A stretch of 64,000 nucleotides of DNA from Sipunculus nudus. Its lineage: Eukaryota > Annelida > Sipuncula > Golfingiida > Sipunculidae. Below, in pieces: positions 37,040 through 50,514 of the stretch. Within the stretch, counting starts at the first letter, position 1; each line of letters opens with the position of its first letter. Location of the stretch: assembly GCA_026874595.1 (NCBI GenBank), contig CM049316.1:50658695-50722694 (forward strand), written 5' to 3'. The notes below the pieces were generated by a model. It was given only the letters and a program-made list of their open reading frames with translations. It did not search any database and had not been told where the DNA came from. The position numbers and the translations under genes are program-made.

Positions 37040-40000
37040 AAGATATATGTCTGAAATAATGTGTGCAACAGAAAATAACTGAATGTAGTCTGTTAGCCAT
37101 ATTTGATTTTGAGCAAGTCTGTATTTCAATAGGTCTGGAGCCCGCATAGGGACCAGTGATCCCTGTAAATTTGGAAAAGCTGAAGTATGTTGTTTTTTTA
37201 GTTATCATGCACGAAAGAAAACCAGCAATTGGGCAGTAGCGGCCATATCGAAATTCCAACAGGTCTGTTATCCAAAAGGTCTGGAGCCCTTACAGGTGCC
37301 AATCATCCCTGTGAATTTGGGAAAGCTGCCTGAGGTTTTTGGTGAGTTATTGCACACGAAAGAAAATCAGCGATTGGGCTGTGGTGGCCATATTGGAATT
37401 CGGACAGATCTGTAATGCAATATGTTTGGAGCCCTCATAGGTACCAATCATCTCTGTGAATTCAGGAAAGCTGCAGTAGGTTGTTGTTGAGTTACAGCAC
37501 ACGAAAGAAAATCAGCAATCGGGCTGTGGAGGCCATATTAGAATTCTGACAAGTCTGTAATTCGACAGGTCTCGAGTTGTCATAGGTACCAATCATCCCT
37601 GTGAATTTGGGAAAGCTGCAGTATGTTGTTGTTGAGTTATTTTGTGCAAAAGAAAATTAGTGATTGGGATGTGGTGGCCATATTTGAATTCTGACATGTC
37701 TGTAATTCGACAGGTCTCAGTATGTCATAGGTACCAATCATCCCTGTGAATTTGGGAAAGCTGCAGTATGTTGTTGTTGAGTTATCGCGTGTGAAAGAAA
37801 ATCAGCGATTGGGCTGTGGCAGTCATATTTGAATTCCGACAAGTCTGTAATGCAATAGGTCTAGAGCCGTCATAGGTACCAATTATCCCTGTGAATTTGG
37901 GAAAGCTGCAGAATGTTGTTGTTGAATTATCGCGTGCAAAAGATAATTAGCGATTGGGCTGTGGCGGCCATATTTGAATTCTGACAAGTCTGTAATTCGA
38001 CAGGTCTAGAGCTGCCATAGGTACCAATCATCCCTGTGAATTTGGGAAAGCTTCAGTATGTTGTTGTTGAGTTATCGCATGCGAAAGAAAATCAGCGATT
38101 GGGCTGTGTCAGCCATATTTGAATTTGGACAAGTCTGTAATTCGATAGGTCTAGAGCTGTGATTTGTTCCAATTATCCCTGTGAATTTGGGAAAGCTGCA
38201 GTATGTTGTTGTTGAGTTATCGCGTGCAAAAAAAATCAGCGATTTGGCTGTGGCGGCCATATTTGAATTCGGACAAGTCTGTCATTCGATAGGTCTGGAG
38301 CCGTCTTAGGTACAAATCATCCCTGTGAATTTGGGAAAGCTGCAATATGTTGTTGTTGAGTTATCGTGTGCGAAAGAAAATCAGCGATCGGGCTGTGGCA
38401 ACCATATTTGAATATCGACAGGTCTGTAATTCCACAGGTCTGGAGCCGTCATAGGTACAAATCACCCTTGTGAATTTGAGAAAGCTGCAGTATGTTGTTG
38501 TTGAGTTATTGCTTGCAAAAATAATTAGCGATTGGGATGTGGCGGCCATATTTGAATTCTGACATGTCTGTAATTCGACAGGTCTCGAGGTGTCATAGGT
38601 ACCTGTCATCCCTGTGAATTTGGGAAAGCTGCAGTATGTAGTTGTTGAGTTATTGCGTGCAATAGAAAAACAGCGATTGGGCTATGGCGGCCATATTAGA
38701 ATTCTGACAAGTCTGTAATTCAACAGGTCTCAGTATGTCATAGGTACCAATCATCCCTGTGAATTTGGGAAAGCTGCAGTATGTTGTTGTTGAGTTATCG
38801 CGTGTGAAAGAAAATCAGCGATTGGGCTGTGGCAGTCATATTTGAATTCCGACAAGTCTGAAATGCAATAGGTCTGGAGCCGTCATAGGTACCAATTATC
38901 CCTGTGAATTTGGGAAAGCTTCAGTATGTTGTTGAGTTATTGTGTGCTAAAGAAAATCAGCGATTGGGCTGTGGCAGCCATATTTGAATTTAGACAAGTC
39001 TGTAATTCGATAGGTCTAGAGCTGTGATTGGTACCAATTATCCCTGTGAATTTGGGAAAGCTGCAATATGTTGTTGAGTTATCGCGTGCAAAAAAAATCA
39101 GCGATTGGGCTGTGGCAGTCATATTTGAATTCCGACAAGTCTGTTATGCAATAGGTCTGGAGCGGTCATTGGTACCAATTATCCCTGTGAATTTGGGAAA
39201 GCTGCAGTATGTTGTTGTTGAGTTATTTTGTGCAAAAGAAAATTAGTGATTGGGATGTGGTGGCCATATTTGAATTCTGACATGTCTGTAATTCGACAGG
39301 TCTCAGTATGTCATAGGTACCAATCATCCCTGTGAATTTGGGAAAGCTGCAGCATGTTGTTGTTGAGTTATCGCGTGTGAAAGAAAATCAGCGATTGGGC
39401 TGTGGCAGTCATATTTGAATTCCGACAAGTCTGTAATGCAATAGGTCTGGAGCCGTCATAGGTACCAATTATCCCTGTGAATTTGGGAAAGCTGCAGAAT
39501 GTTGTTGTTGAATTATCGCGTGCAAAAGATAATTAGCGATTGGGCTGTGGCGGCCATATTTGAATTCTGACAAGTCTGTAATTCGACAGGTCTAGAGCTG
39601 TCATAGGTACCAATCATCCCTGTGAATTTGGGAAAGCTTCAGTATGATGTTGTTGAGTTATCGCATGCGAAAGAAAATCAGCGATTGGGCTGTGTCAGCT
39701 ATATTTGAATTTGGACAAGTCTGTAATTCGATAGGTCTGGAGCCGTCTTAGGTACAAATCATCCCTGTGAATTTGGGAAAGCTGCAATATGTTGTTGTTG
39801 AGTTATCGTGTGCGAAAGAAAATCAGCGATCGGGCTGTGGCAACCATATTTGAATATCGACAGGTCTGTAATTCTACAGGTCTGGAGCCGTCATAGGTAC
39901 AAATCATCCTTGTGAATTTGAGAAAGCTGCAGTATGTTGTGCTTGAGTTATTGCGTGCAAAAGATAATTAGCAATTGGGCTATGGCGGCAATATTTGAAT

Positions 40001-43000
40001 TCTGACAAGTCTGTAATTCAACACGTCTCAGTATGTCATAGGTACCAATCATCCCTGTGAATTTGGGAAAGCTTCAGTATGTTGTTGAGTTATTGCGTGC
40101 TAAATAAAAGCAGCGATTGGGCTGTGGCAGCCATATTTGAATTTGGACAAGTCTGTAATTCGATAGGTCTAGAGCTGTGATTGGTACCAATTATCCCTGT
40201 GAATTTGGGAAAGCTGCAATATGTTGTTGAGTTATCGCGTGCAAAAAAAATCAGCGATTGGGCTGTGGTAGTCATATTTGAATTCCGACAAGTCTGTAAT
40301 GCAATAGGTCTGGAGCCGTCATAGGTACCAATTATCCCTGTGAATTTGGGAAAGCTGCAGAATGTTGTTGTTGAATTATCGCATGCAAAAGATAATTAGC
40401 GATTGGGCTGTGGCGGCCATATTTGAATTTGGACAAGTCTGTAATTCGATAGGTCTAGAGCTGTGATTGGTACCAATTATCCCTGTGAATTTGGGAATGC
40501 TGCAATATGTTGTTGAGTTATCGCGTGCAAAAAAATTCAGCGATTGGGCTGTGGCAGTCATATTTGAATTCCGACAAGTCTGTAATGCAATAGGTCTGGA
40601 GCCGTCATAGGTACCAATTATCCCTGTGAATTTGGGAAAGCTGCAGAATGTTGTTGTTGAATTATCGCGTGCAAAAGATAATTAGCGATTGGGCTGTGGC
40701 GGCCATATTTGAATTCTGACAAGTCTGTAATTCGACAGGTCTAGAGCTGTCATAGGTACCAATCATCCCTGTGAATTTGGGAAAGCTGCAGTATGTTGTT
40801 GTTGAGTTATTTTGTGCAAAAGAAAATTAGTGATTGGGATGTGGTGGCCATATTTGAATTCTGACATGTCTGTAATTCGACAGGTCTCAGTATGTCATAG
40901 GTACCAATCGTCCCTGTGAATTTGGGAAAGCTGCAGTATGTTGTTGTTGAGTTATCGCGTGTGAAAGAAAATCAGCGATTGGGCTGTGGCAGTCATATTT
41001 GAATTCCGACAAGTCTGAAATGCAATAGGTCTGGAGCCGTCATAGGTACCAATTATCCCTGTGAATTTGGGAAAGCTGCAGAATGTTGTTGTTGAATTAT
41101 CGCGTGCAAAAGATAATTAGCGATTGGGCTGTGGCGGCCATATTTGAATTCTGACAAGTCTGTAATTCGACAGGTTTAGAGCTGTCTTAGGTACCAATCA
41201 TCCCTGTGAATTGGGGAAAGCTTCAGTATGTTGTTGTTGAGTTATCGCATGCGAAAGAAAATCAGCGATTGGGCTGTGTCAGCCATATTTGAATTTGGAC
41301 AAGTCTGAAATGCAATAGGTCTGAGGCCGTCATAGGTACCAATTATCCCTGTGAATTTGGGAAAGCTGCAGTATGTTGTTGTTGAGTTATCGCGTGCAAA
41401 AAAAAATCCGCGATTGGGCTGTGGCGGCCATATTTGAATTCGGACAAGTCTGTCATTCGATAGGTCTGGAGCCGTCTTAGGTACCAATCATCCCTGTGAA
41501 TTTGGGAAAGCTTCAGTATGTTGTTGTTGAGTTATCGCATGCGAAAGAAAATCAGCGATTGGGCTGTGTCAGCCATATTTGAATTTGGACAAGTCTGTAA
41601 TTCGATAGGTCTAGAGCTGTGATTTGTTCCAATTATCCCTGTGAATTTGGGAAAGCTGCAGTATGTTGTTGTTGAGTTATCGCGTGCAAAAAAAATCAGC
41701 GATTGGGCTGTGGCGGCCATATTTGAATTCGGACAAGTCTGTCATTCGATAGGTCTGGAGCCGTCTTAGGTACAAATCATCCCTGTGAATTTGGGAAAGC
41801 TGCAATATGTTGTTGTTGAGTTATCGTGTGCGAAAGAAAATCAGCGATCGGGCTGTGGCAACCATATTTGAATATCGACAGGTCTGTAATTCCACAGGTC
41901 TGGAGCCGTCATAGGTACAAATCACCCTTGTGAATTTGAGAAAGCTGCAGTATGTTGTTGTTGAGTTATTGCTTGCAAAAGATAATTAGCGATTGGGATG
42001 TGGCGGCCATATTTGAATTCTGACATGTCTGTAATTCGACAGGTCTCGAGGTGTCATAGGTACCTGTCATCCCTGTGAATTTGGGAAAGCTGCAGTATGT
42101 AGTTGTTGAGTTATTGCGTGCAATAGAAAAACAGCGATTGGGCTATGGCGGCCATATTAGAATTCTGACAAGTCTGTAATTCAACAGGTCTCAGTATGTC
42201 ATAGGTACCAATCATCCCTGTGAATTTGGGAAAGCTGCAGTATGTTGTTGTTGAGTTATCGCGTGTGAAAGAAAATCAGCGATTGGGCTGTGGCAGTCAT
42301 ATTTGAATTCCGACAAGTCTGAAATGCAATAGGTCTGGAGCCGTCATAGGTACCAATTATCCCTGTGAATTTGGGAAAGCTTCAGTATGTTGTTGAGTTA
42401 TTGTGTGCTAAAGAAAATCAGCGATTGGGCTGTGGCAGCCATATTTGAATTTAGACAAGTCTGTAATTCGATAGGTCTAGAGCTGTGATTGGTACCAATT
42501 ATCCCTGTGAATTTGGGAAAGCTGCAATATGTTGTTGAGTTATCGCGTGCAAAAAAAATCAGCGATTGGGCTGTGGCAGTCATATTTGAATTCCGACAAG
42601 TCTGTTATGCAATAGGTCTGGAGCGGTCATTGGTACCAATTATCCCTGTGAATTTGGGAAAGCTGCAGTATGTTGTTGTTGAGTTATTTTGTGCAAAAGA
42701 AAATTAGTGATTGGGATGTGGTGACCATATTTGAATTCTGACATGTCTGTAATTCGACAGGTCTCAGTATGTCATAGGTACCAATCATCCCTGTGAATTT
42801 GGGAAAGCTGCAGCATGTTGTTGTTGAGTTATCGCGTGTGAAAGAAAATCAGCGATTGGGCTGTGGCAGTCATATTTGAATTCCGACAAGTCTGTAATGC
42901 AATAGGTCTGGAGCCGTCATAGGTACCAATTATCCCTGTGACTTTGGGAAAGCTGCAGAATGTTGTTGTTGAATTATCGCGTGCAAAAGATAATTAGCGA

Positions 43001-46000
43001 TTGGGCTGTGGCGGCCATATTTGAATTCTGACAAGTCTGTAATTCGACAGGTCTAGAGCTGTCATAGGTACCAATCATCCCTGTGAATTTGGGAAAGCTT
43101 CAGTATGATGTTGTTGAGTTATCGCATGCGAAAGAAAATCAGCGATTGGGCTGTGTCAGCAATATTTGAATTTGGACAAGTCTGTAATTCGATAGGTCTG
43201 GAGCCGTCTTAGGTACAAATCATCCCTGTGAATTTGGGAAAGCTGCAATATGTTGTTGTTGAGTTATCGTGTGCGAAAGAAAATCAGCGATCGGGCTGTG
43301 GCAACCATATTTGAATATCGACAGGTCTGTAATTCCACAGGTCTGGAGCCGTCATAGGTACAAATCATCCTTGTGAATTTGAGAAAGCTGCAGTATGTTG
43401 TGCTTGAGTTATTGCGTGCAAAAGATAATTAGCAATTGGGCTATGGCGGCAATATTTGAATTCTGACAAGTCTGTAATTCAACACGTCTCAGTATGTCAT
43501 AGGTACCAATCATCCCTGTGAATTTGGGAAAGCTTCAGTATGTTGTTGAGTTATTGCGTGCTAAATAAAAGCAGCGATTGGGCTGTGGCAGCCATATTTG
43601 AATTTGGACAAGTCTGTAATTCGATAGGTCTAGAGCTGTGATTGGTACCAATTATCCCTGTGAATTTGGGAAAGCTGCAATATGTTGTTGAGTTATCGCG
43701 TGCAAAAAAAATCAGCGATTGGGCTGTGGTAGTCATATTTGAATTCCGACAAGTCTGTAATGCAATAGGTCTGGAGCCGTCATAGGTACCAATTATCCCT
43801 GTGAATTTGGGAAAGCTGCAGAATGTTGTTGTTGAATTATCGCATGCAAAAGATAATTAGCGATTGGGCTGTGGCGGCCATATTTGAATTTGGACAAGTC
43901 TGTAATTCGATAGGTCTAGAGCTGTGATTGGTACCAATTATCCCTGTGAATTTGGGAATGCTGCAATATGTTGTTGAGTTATCGCGTGCAAAAAAAATCA
44001 GCGATTGGGCTGTGGCAGTCATATTTGAATTCCGACAAGTCTGTAATGCAATAGGTCTGGAGCCGTCATAGGTACCAATTATCCCTGTGAATTTGGGAAA
44101 GCTGCAGAATGTTGTTGTTGAATTATCGCGTGCAAAAGATAATTAGCGATTGGGCTGTGGCGGCCATATTTGAATTCTGACAAGTCTGTAATTCGACAGG
44201 TCTAGAGCTGTCATAGGTACCAATCATCCCTGTGAATTTGGGAAAGCTGCAGTATGTTGTTGTTGAGTTATTTTGTGCAAAAGAAAATTAGTGATTGGGA
44301 TGTGGTGGCCATATTTGAATTCTGACATGTCTGTAATTCGACAGGTCTCAGTATGTCATAGGTATCAATCGTCCCTGTGAATTTGGGAAAGCTGCAGTAT
44401 GTTGTTGTTGAGTTATCGCGTGTGAAAGAAAATCAGCGATTGGGCTGTGGCAGTCATATTTGAATTCCGACAAGTCTGAAATGCAATAGGTCTGGAGCCG
44501 TCATAGGTACCAATTATCCCTGTGAATTTGGGAAAGCTGCAGAATGTTGTTGTTGAATTATCGCGTGCAAAAGATAATTAGCGATTGGGCTGTGGCGGCC
44601 ATATTTGAATTCTGACAAGTCTGTAATTCGACAGGTTTAGAGCTGTCTTAGGTATCAATCATCCCTGTGAATTGGGGAAAGCTTCAGTATGTTGTTGTTG
44701 AGTTATCGCATGCGAAAGAAAATCAGCGATTGGGCTGTGTCAGCCATATTTGAATTTGGACAAGTCTGTAATTCGATAGGTCTAGAGCTGTGATTGGTAC
44801 CAATTATCCCTGTGAATTTGGGAAAGCTGCAGTATGTTGTTGTTGAGTTATCGCGTGCAAAAAAAAAATCAGCGATTGGGCTGTGGCGGCCATATTTGAA
44901 TTCGGACAAGTCTGTCATTCGATAGGTCTGGAGCCGTCTTAGGTACAAATCATCCCTGTGAATTTGGGAAAGCTGCAATATGTTGTTGTTGAGTTATCGT
45001 GTGCGAAAGAAAATCAGCGATCGGGCTGTGGCAACCATATTTGAATATCGACAGGTCTGTAATTCCACAGGTCTGGAGACGTCATAGGTACAAATCACCC
45101 TTGTGAATTTGAGAAAGCTGCAGTATGTTGTTGTTGAGTTATTGCTTGCAAAAGATAATTAGCGATTGGGATGTGGCGGCCATATTTGAATTCTGACAAG
45201 TCTGTAATTCGACAGGTCTCGAGGTGTCATAGGTACCTATCATCCCTGTGAATTTGGGAAAGCTGCAGTATGTAGTTGTTGAGTTATTGCGTGCAATAGA
45301 AAAACAGCGATTGGGCTATGGCGGCCATATTAGAATTCTGACAAGTCTGTAATTCAACAGGTCTCAGTATGTCATAGGTACCAATCATCCCTGTGAATTT
45401 GGGAAAGCTGCAGTAGGTTGTTGTTGAGTTATCGCGTGTGAAAGAAAATCAGCGATTGGGCTGTGGCAGTCATATTTGAATTCCGACAAGTCTGAAATGC
45501 AATAGGTCTGGAGCCGTCATAGGTACCAATTATCCCTGTGAATTTGGGAAAGCTTCAGTATGTTGTTGAGTTATTGTGTGCTAAAGAAAATCAGCGATTG
45601 GGCTGTGGCAGCCATATTTGAATTCTGACAAGTCTGTAATTCGATAGGTCTAGAGCTGTGATTGGTACCAATTATCCCTGTGAATTTGGGAAAGCTGCAA
45701 TATGTTGTTGAGTTATCGCGTGCAAAAAAAAATCAGCGATTGGGCTGTGGCAGTCATATTTGAATTCCGACAAGTCTGTTATGCAATAGGTCTGGAGCGG
45801 TCATTGGTACCAATTATCCCTGTGAATTTGGGAAAGCTGCAGTATGTTGTTGTTGAGTTATTTTGTGCAAAAGAAAATTAGTGATTGGGATGTGGTGGCC
45901 ATATTTGAATTCTGACATGTCTGTAATTCGACAGGTCTCAGTATGTCATAGGTACCAATCATCCCTGTGAATTTGGGAAAGCTGCAGCATGTTGTTGTTG

Positions 46001-49000
46001 AGTTATCGCGTGTGAAAGAAAATCAGCGATTGGGCTGTGGCAGTCATATTTGAATTCCGACAAGTCTGTAATGCAATAGGTCTGGAGCCGTCATAGGTAC
46101 CAATTATCCCTGTGAATTTGGGAAAGCTGCAGAATGTTGTTGTTGAATTATCGCGTGCAAAAGATAATTAGCGATTGGGCTGTGGCGGCCATATTTGAAT
46201 TCTGACAAGTCTGTAATTCGACAGGTCTAGAGCTGTCATAGGTACCAATCATCCCTGTGAATTTGGGAAAGCTTCAGTATGATGTTGTTGAGTTATCGCA
46301 TGCGAAAGAAAATCAGCGATTGGGCTGTGTCAGCCATATTTGAATTTGGACAAGTCTGTAATTCGATAGGTCTGGAGCCGTCTTAGGTACAAATCATCCC
46401 TGTGAATTTGGGAAAGCTGCAATATGTTGTTGTTGAGTTATCGTGTGCGAAAGAAAATCAGCGATCGGGCTGTGGCAACCATATTTGAATATCGACAGGT
46501 CTGTAATTCCACAGGTCTGGAGCCGTCATAGGTACAAATCATCCTTGTGAATTTGAGAAAGCTGCAGTATGTTGTGCTTGAGTTATGGCGTGCAAAAGAT
46601 AATTAGCAATTGGGCTATGGCGGCCATATTTGAATTCTGACAAGTCTGTAATTCAACACGTCTCAGTATGTCATAGGTACCAATCATCCCTGTGAATTTG
46701 GGAAAGCTTCAGTATGTTGTTGAGTTATTGCGTGCTAAATAAAAGCAGCGATTGGGCTGTGGCAGCCATATTTGAATTTGGACAAGTCTGTAATTCGATA
46801 GGTCTAGAGCTGTGATTGGTACCAATTATCCCTGTGAATTTGGGAAAGCTGCAATATGTTGTTGAGTTATCGCGTGCAAAAAAAATCAGCGATTGGGCTG
46901 TGGCAGTCATATTTGAATTCCGACAAGTCTGTAATGCAATAGGTCTGGAGCCGTCAAAGGTACCAATTATCCCTGTGAATTTGGGAAAGCTGCAGAATGT
47001 TGTTGTTGAATTATCGCGTGCAAAAGATAATTAGCGATTGGGCTGTGGCGGCCATATTTGAATTCTGACAAGTCTGTAATTCGACAGGTCTAGAGCTGTC
47101 ATGGGTACCAATCATCCCTGTGAATTTGGGAAAGCTGCAGTATGTTGTTGTTGAGTTATTTTGTGCAAAAGAAAATTAGTGATTGGGATGTGGTGGCCAT
47201 ATTTGAATTCTGACATGTCTGTAATTCGACAGGTCTCAGTATGTCATAGGTACCAATCGTCCCTGTGAATTTGGGAAAGCTGCAGTATGTTGTTGTTGAG
47301 TTATCGCGTGTGAAAGAAAATCAGCGATTGGGCTGTGGCAGTCATATTTGAATTCGGACAAGTGTGTAATTCGATAGGTCTGGAGCCGTCTTAGGTACAA
47401 ATCATCCCTGTGAATTTGGGAAAGCTGCAATATGTTGTTGTTGAGTTATCGTGTGCGAAAGAAAATCAGCGATCGGGCTGTGGCAACCATATTTGAATAT
47501 CGACAGGTCTGTAATTCCACAGGTCTGGAGCCGTCATAGGTACAAATCATTCTTGTGAATTTGAGAAAGCTGCAGTATGTTGTTGTTGAGTTATTGCGTG
47601 CAAAAGATAATTAGCGATTGGGATGTGGTGGCCATATTTGAATTCTGACAAGTCTGTAATTCGACAGGTCTCGAGTTGTCATAGGTACCTATCATCCCTG
47701 TGAATTTGGCAAAGCTGCAGTATGTTGTTGTTGAGTTATTTTGTGCAAATTAAAATTAGTGATTGGGATGTGGTGGCCATATTTGAATTCTGACATGTCT
47801 GTAATTCGACAGGTCTCAGTATGTCATAGGTACCAATCATCCCTGTGAATTTGGGAAAGCTGCAGTATGTTGTTGTTGAGTTATCGCGTGTGAAAGAAAA
47901 TCAGCGATTGGGCTGTGGCAGTCATATTTGAATTCGGACAAGTGTGTAATTCGACAGGTCTGGAGCCGTCTTAGGTACAAATCATCCCTGTGAATTTGGG
48001 AAAGCTGCAATATGTTGTTGTTGAGTTATCGTGTGCGAAAGAAAATCAGCGATCGGGCTGTGGCAACCATATTTGAATATCGACAGGTCTGTAATTCCAC
48101 AGGTCTGGAGCCGTCATAGGTACAAATCATTCTTGTGAATTTGAGAAAGCTGCAGTATGTTGTTGTTGAGTTATTGCGTGCAAAAGATAATTAGCGATTG
48201 GGATGTGGTGGCCATATTTGAATTCTGACAAGTCTGTAATTCGACAGGTCTCGAGTTGTCATAGGTACCTATCATCCCTGTGAATTTGGCAAAGCTGCAG
48301 TATGTTGTTGTTGAGTTATTTTGTGCAAATTAAAATTAGTGATTGGGATGTGGTGGCCATATTTGAATTCTGACATGTCTGTAATTCGACAGGTCTCAGT
48401 ATGTCATAGGTACCAATCATCCCTGTGAATTTGGGAAAGCTGCAGTATGTTGTTGTTGAGTTATCGCGTGTGAAAGAAAATCAGCGATTGGGCTGAGGCA
48501 GTCATATTTGAATTCCCAGAAGTCTGTAATGCAATAGGTCTGGAGCCGTCATAGGTACCAATTATCCCTGTGAATTTGGGAAAGCTGCAGAATGTTGTTG
48601 TTGAATTATCGCGTGCAAAAGATAATTAGCGATTGGGCTGTGGCGGCCATATTTGAATTCTGACAAGTCTGTAATTCGACAGGTCTAGAGCTGTCATAGG
48701 TACCAATCATCCCTGTGAATTTTGGAAAGCTTCAGTATGTTGTTGTTGAGTTATCGCATGCGCAAGAAAATCAGCGATTGGGCTGTGTCAGCCATATTTG
48801 AATTTGGACAAGTCTGTAATTCGATAGGTCTAGAGCTGTGATTGGTACCAATTATCCCTGTGAATTTGGGAAAGCTGCAGTATGTTGTTGTTGAGTTATC
48901 GCGTGCAAAAAAAAAATCAGCGATTGGGCTGTGGCGGCCATATTTGAATTCGGACAAGTCTGTAATTCGATAGGTCTGGAGCCGTCATAGGTACAAATCA

Positions 49001-50508
49001 TCCTTGTGAATTTGAGAAAGCTGCAGTATGTTGTTGTTGAGTTATTGCGTGCAAAAGATAATCAGCGATTGGGATGTGGCGGCCATATTTGAATTCTGAC
49101 AAGTCTGTAATTCGACAGGTCTCGAGTTGTCATAGGTACCTATCATCCCTGTGAATTTAGGAAAGCTGCAGTATGTTGTTGTTGAGTTATTTTGTGCAAA
49201 AGAAAATTAGTGATTGGGATGTGGTGGCCATATTTGAATTCTGACATGTCTGTAATTCGACAGGTCTCAGTATGTCATAGGTACCAATCATCCCTGTGAA
49301 TTTGGGAAAGCTGCAGTATGTTGTTGTTGAGTTATCGCGTGTGAAAGAAAATCAGCGATTGGGCTGAGGCAGTCATATTTGAATTCCCAGAAGTCTGTAA
49401 TGCAATAGGTCTGGAGCCGTCATAGGTACCAATTATCCCTGTGAATTTGGGAAAGCTGCAGAATGTTGTTGTTGAATTATCGCGTGCAAAAGATAATTAG
49501 CGATTGGGCTGTGGCGGCCATATTTGAATTCTGACAAGTCTGTAATTCGACAGGTCTAGAGCTGTCATAGGTACCAATCATCCCTGTGAATTTTGGAAAG
49601 CTTCAGTATGTTGTTGTTGAGTTATCGCATGCGCAAGAAAATCAGCGATTGGGCTGTGTCAGCCATATTTGAATTTGGACAAGTCTGTAATTCGATAGGT
49701 CTAGAGCTGTGATTGGTACCAATTATCCCTGTGAATTTGGGAAAGCTGCAGTATGTTGTTGTTGAGTTATCGCGTGCAAAAAAAAAATCATCGATTGGGC
49801 TGTGGCGGCCATATTTGAATTCGGACAAGTCTGTAATTCGATAGGTCTGGAGCCGTCATAGGTACAAATCATCCTTGTGAATTTGAGAAAGCTGCAGTAT
49901 GTTGTTGTTGAGTTATTGCGTGCAAAAGATAATCATTGATTGGGATGTGGCGGCCATATTTGAATTCTGACAAGTCTGTAATTCGACAGGTCTCGAGTTG
50001 TCATAGGTACCTATCATCCCTGTGAATTTGGGAAAGCTGCAGTATGTAGTTGTTGAGTTATTGCGTGCAACAGAAAAACAGCGATTGGGCTATGGCGGCC
50101 ATATTTGAATTCTGACAAGTCTGTAATTCAACAGGTCTAGAGCTGTCATAGGTACCAATCATCCCTGTGAATTTGGGAAAGCTTCAGTATGTTGTTCAGT
50201 TATTGCGTGCTAAAGAAAATCAGCGATTGGGCTGTGGCAGCCATATTTGAATTTGGACAAGTCTGTAATTCGATAGGTCTAGAGCTGTGATTGGTACCAA
50301 TTATCCCTGTGAATTTGGGAAAGCTGCAATATGTTGTTGAGTTATCGCGTGCAAAAAAAAATCAGCGATTGGGCTGTGGTGGCCATATTTGAATTCCGAC
50401 AAGTCTGTAATTCGATAGGTCTGGAGCCGTCATAGGTACGAATCATCCCTGTGAATTTGGGAAAGCTGCAGTATGTTGTTGTTGAGTTATTGTGGCAAAA
50501 AGAAAGTG
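37040..50508. repeat. Satellite S2 (about 145-bp monomer, about 93 copies)
   Basis: The word CCCTGTGAATTTGGGAAAGC recurs every 145 bp (for example 37,307; 37,597; 37,742; 37,887; 38,032; 38,177). Some monomers are 142-144 bp because one GTT of a GTTGTTGTT run is lost. A typical monomer also has ATCAGCGATTGGGCTGTGG, GGCCATATTTGAATTC and GGTCTGGAGCCGTCATAGG. The first (37,040-37,200) and last monomers are the most diverged, as expected for a centrally homogenised array. Variants such as TCGCGTGCGA against TTGTGTGCAA are mostly CpG decay. Open frames of 60-90 codons recur on both strands but are repeat by-products. Confidence 0.96.
38072..48000. repeat. 3.46-kb higher-order repeat within S2
   Basis: Ordered sets of monomer variants repeat at 3,460-3,461 bp (about 24 monomers): positions 38,072 and 41,532; 38,937 and 42,398; 40,090 and 43,551; 40,376 and 43,837. 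The next step is shorter, 3,171-3,174 bp (41,532 to 44,703; 43,551 to 46,725), which is two monomers fewer. Towards the right end, smaller blocks of about four and six monomers repeat (47,363 and 47,944; 48,751 and 49,622). Confidence 0.85.
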
Positions 50509-50514
50509 TCATTG

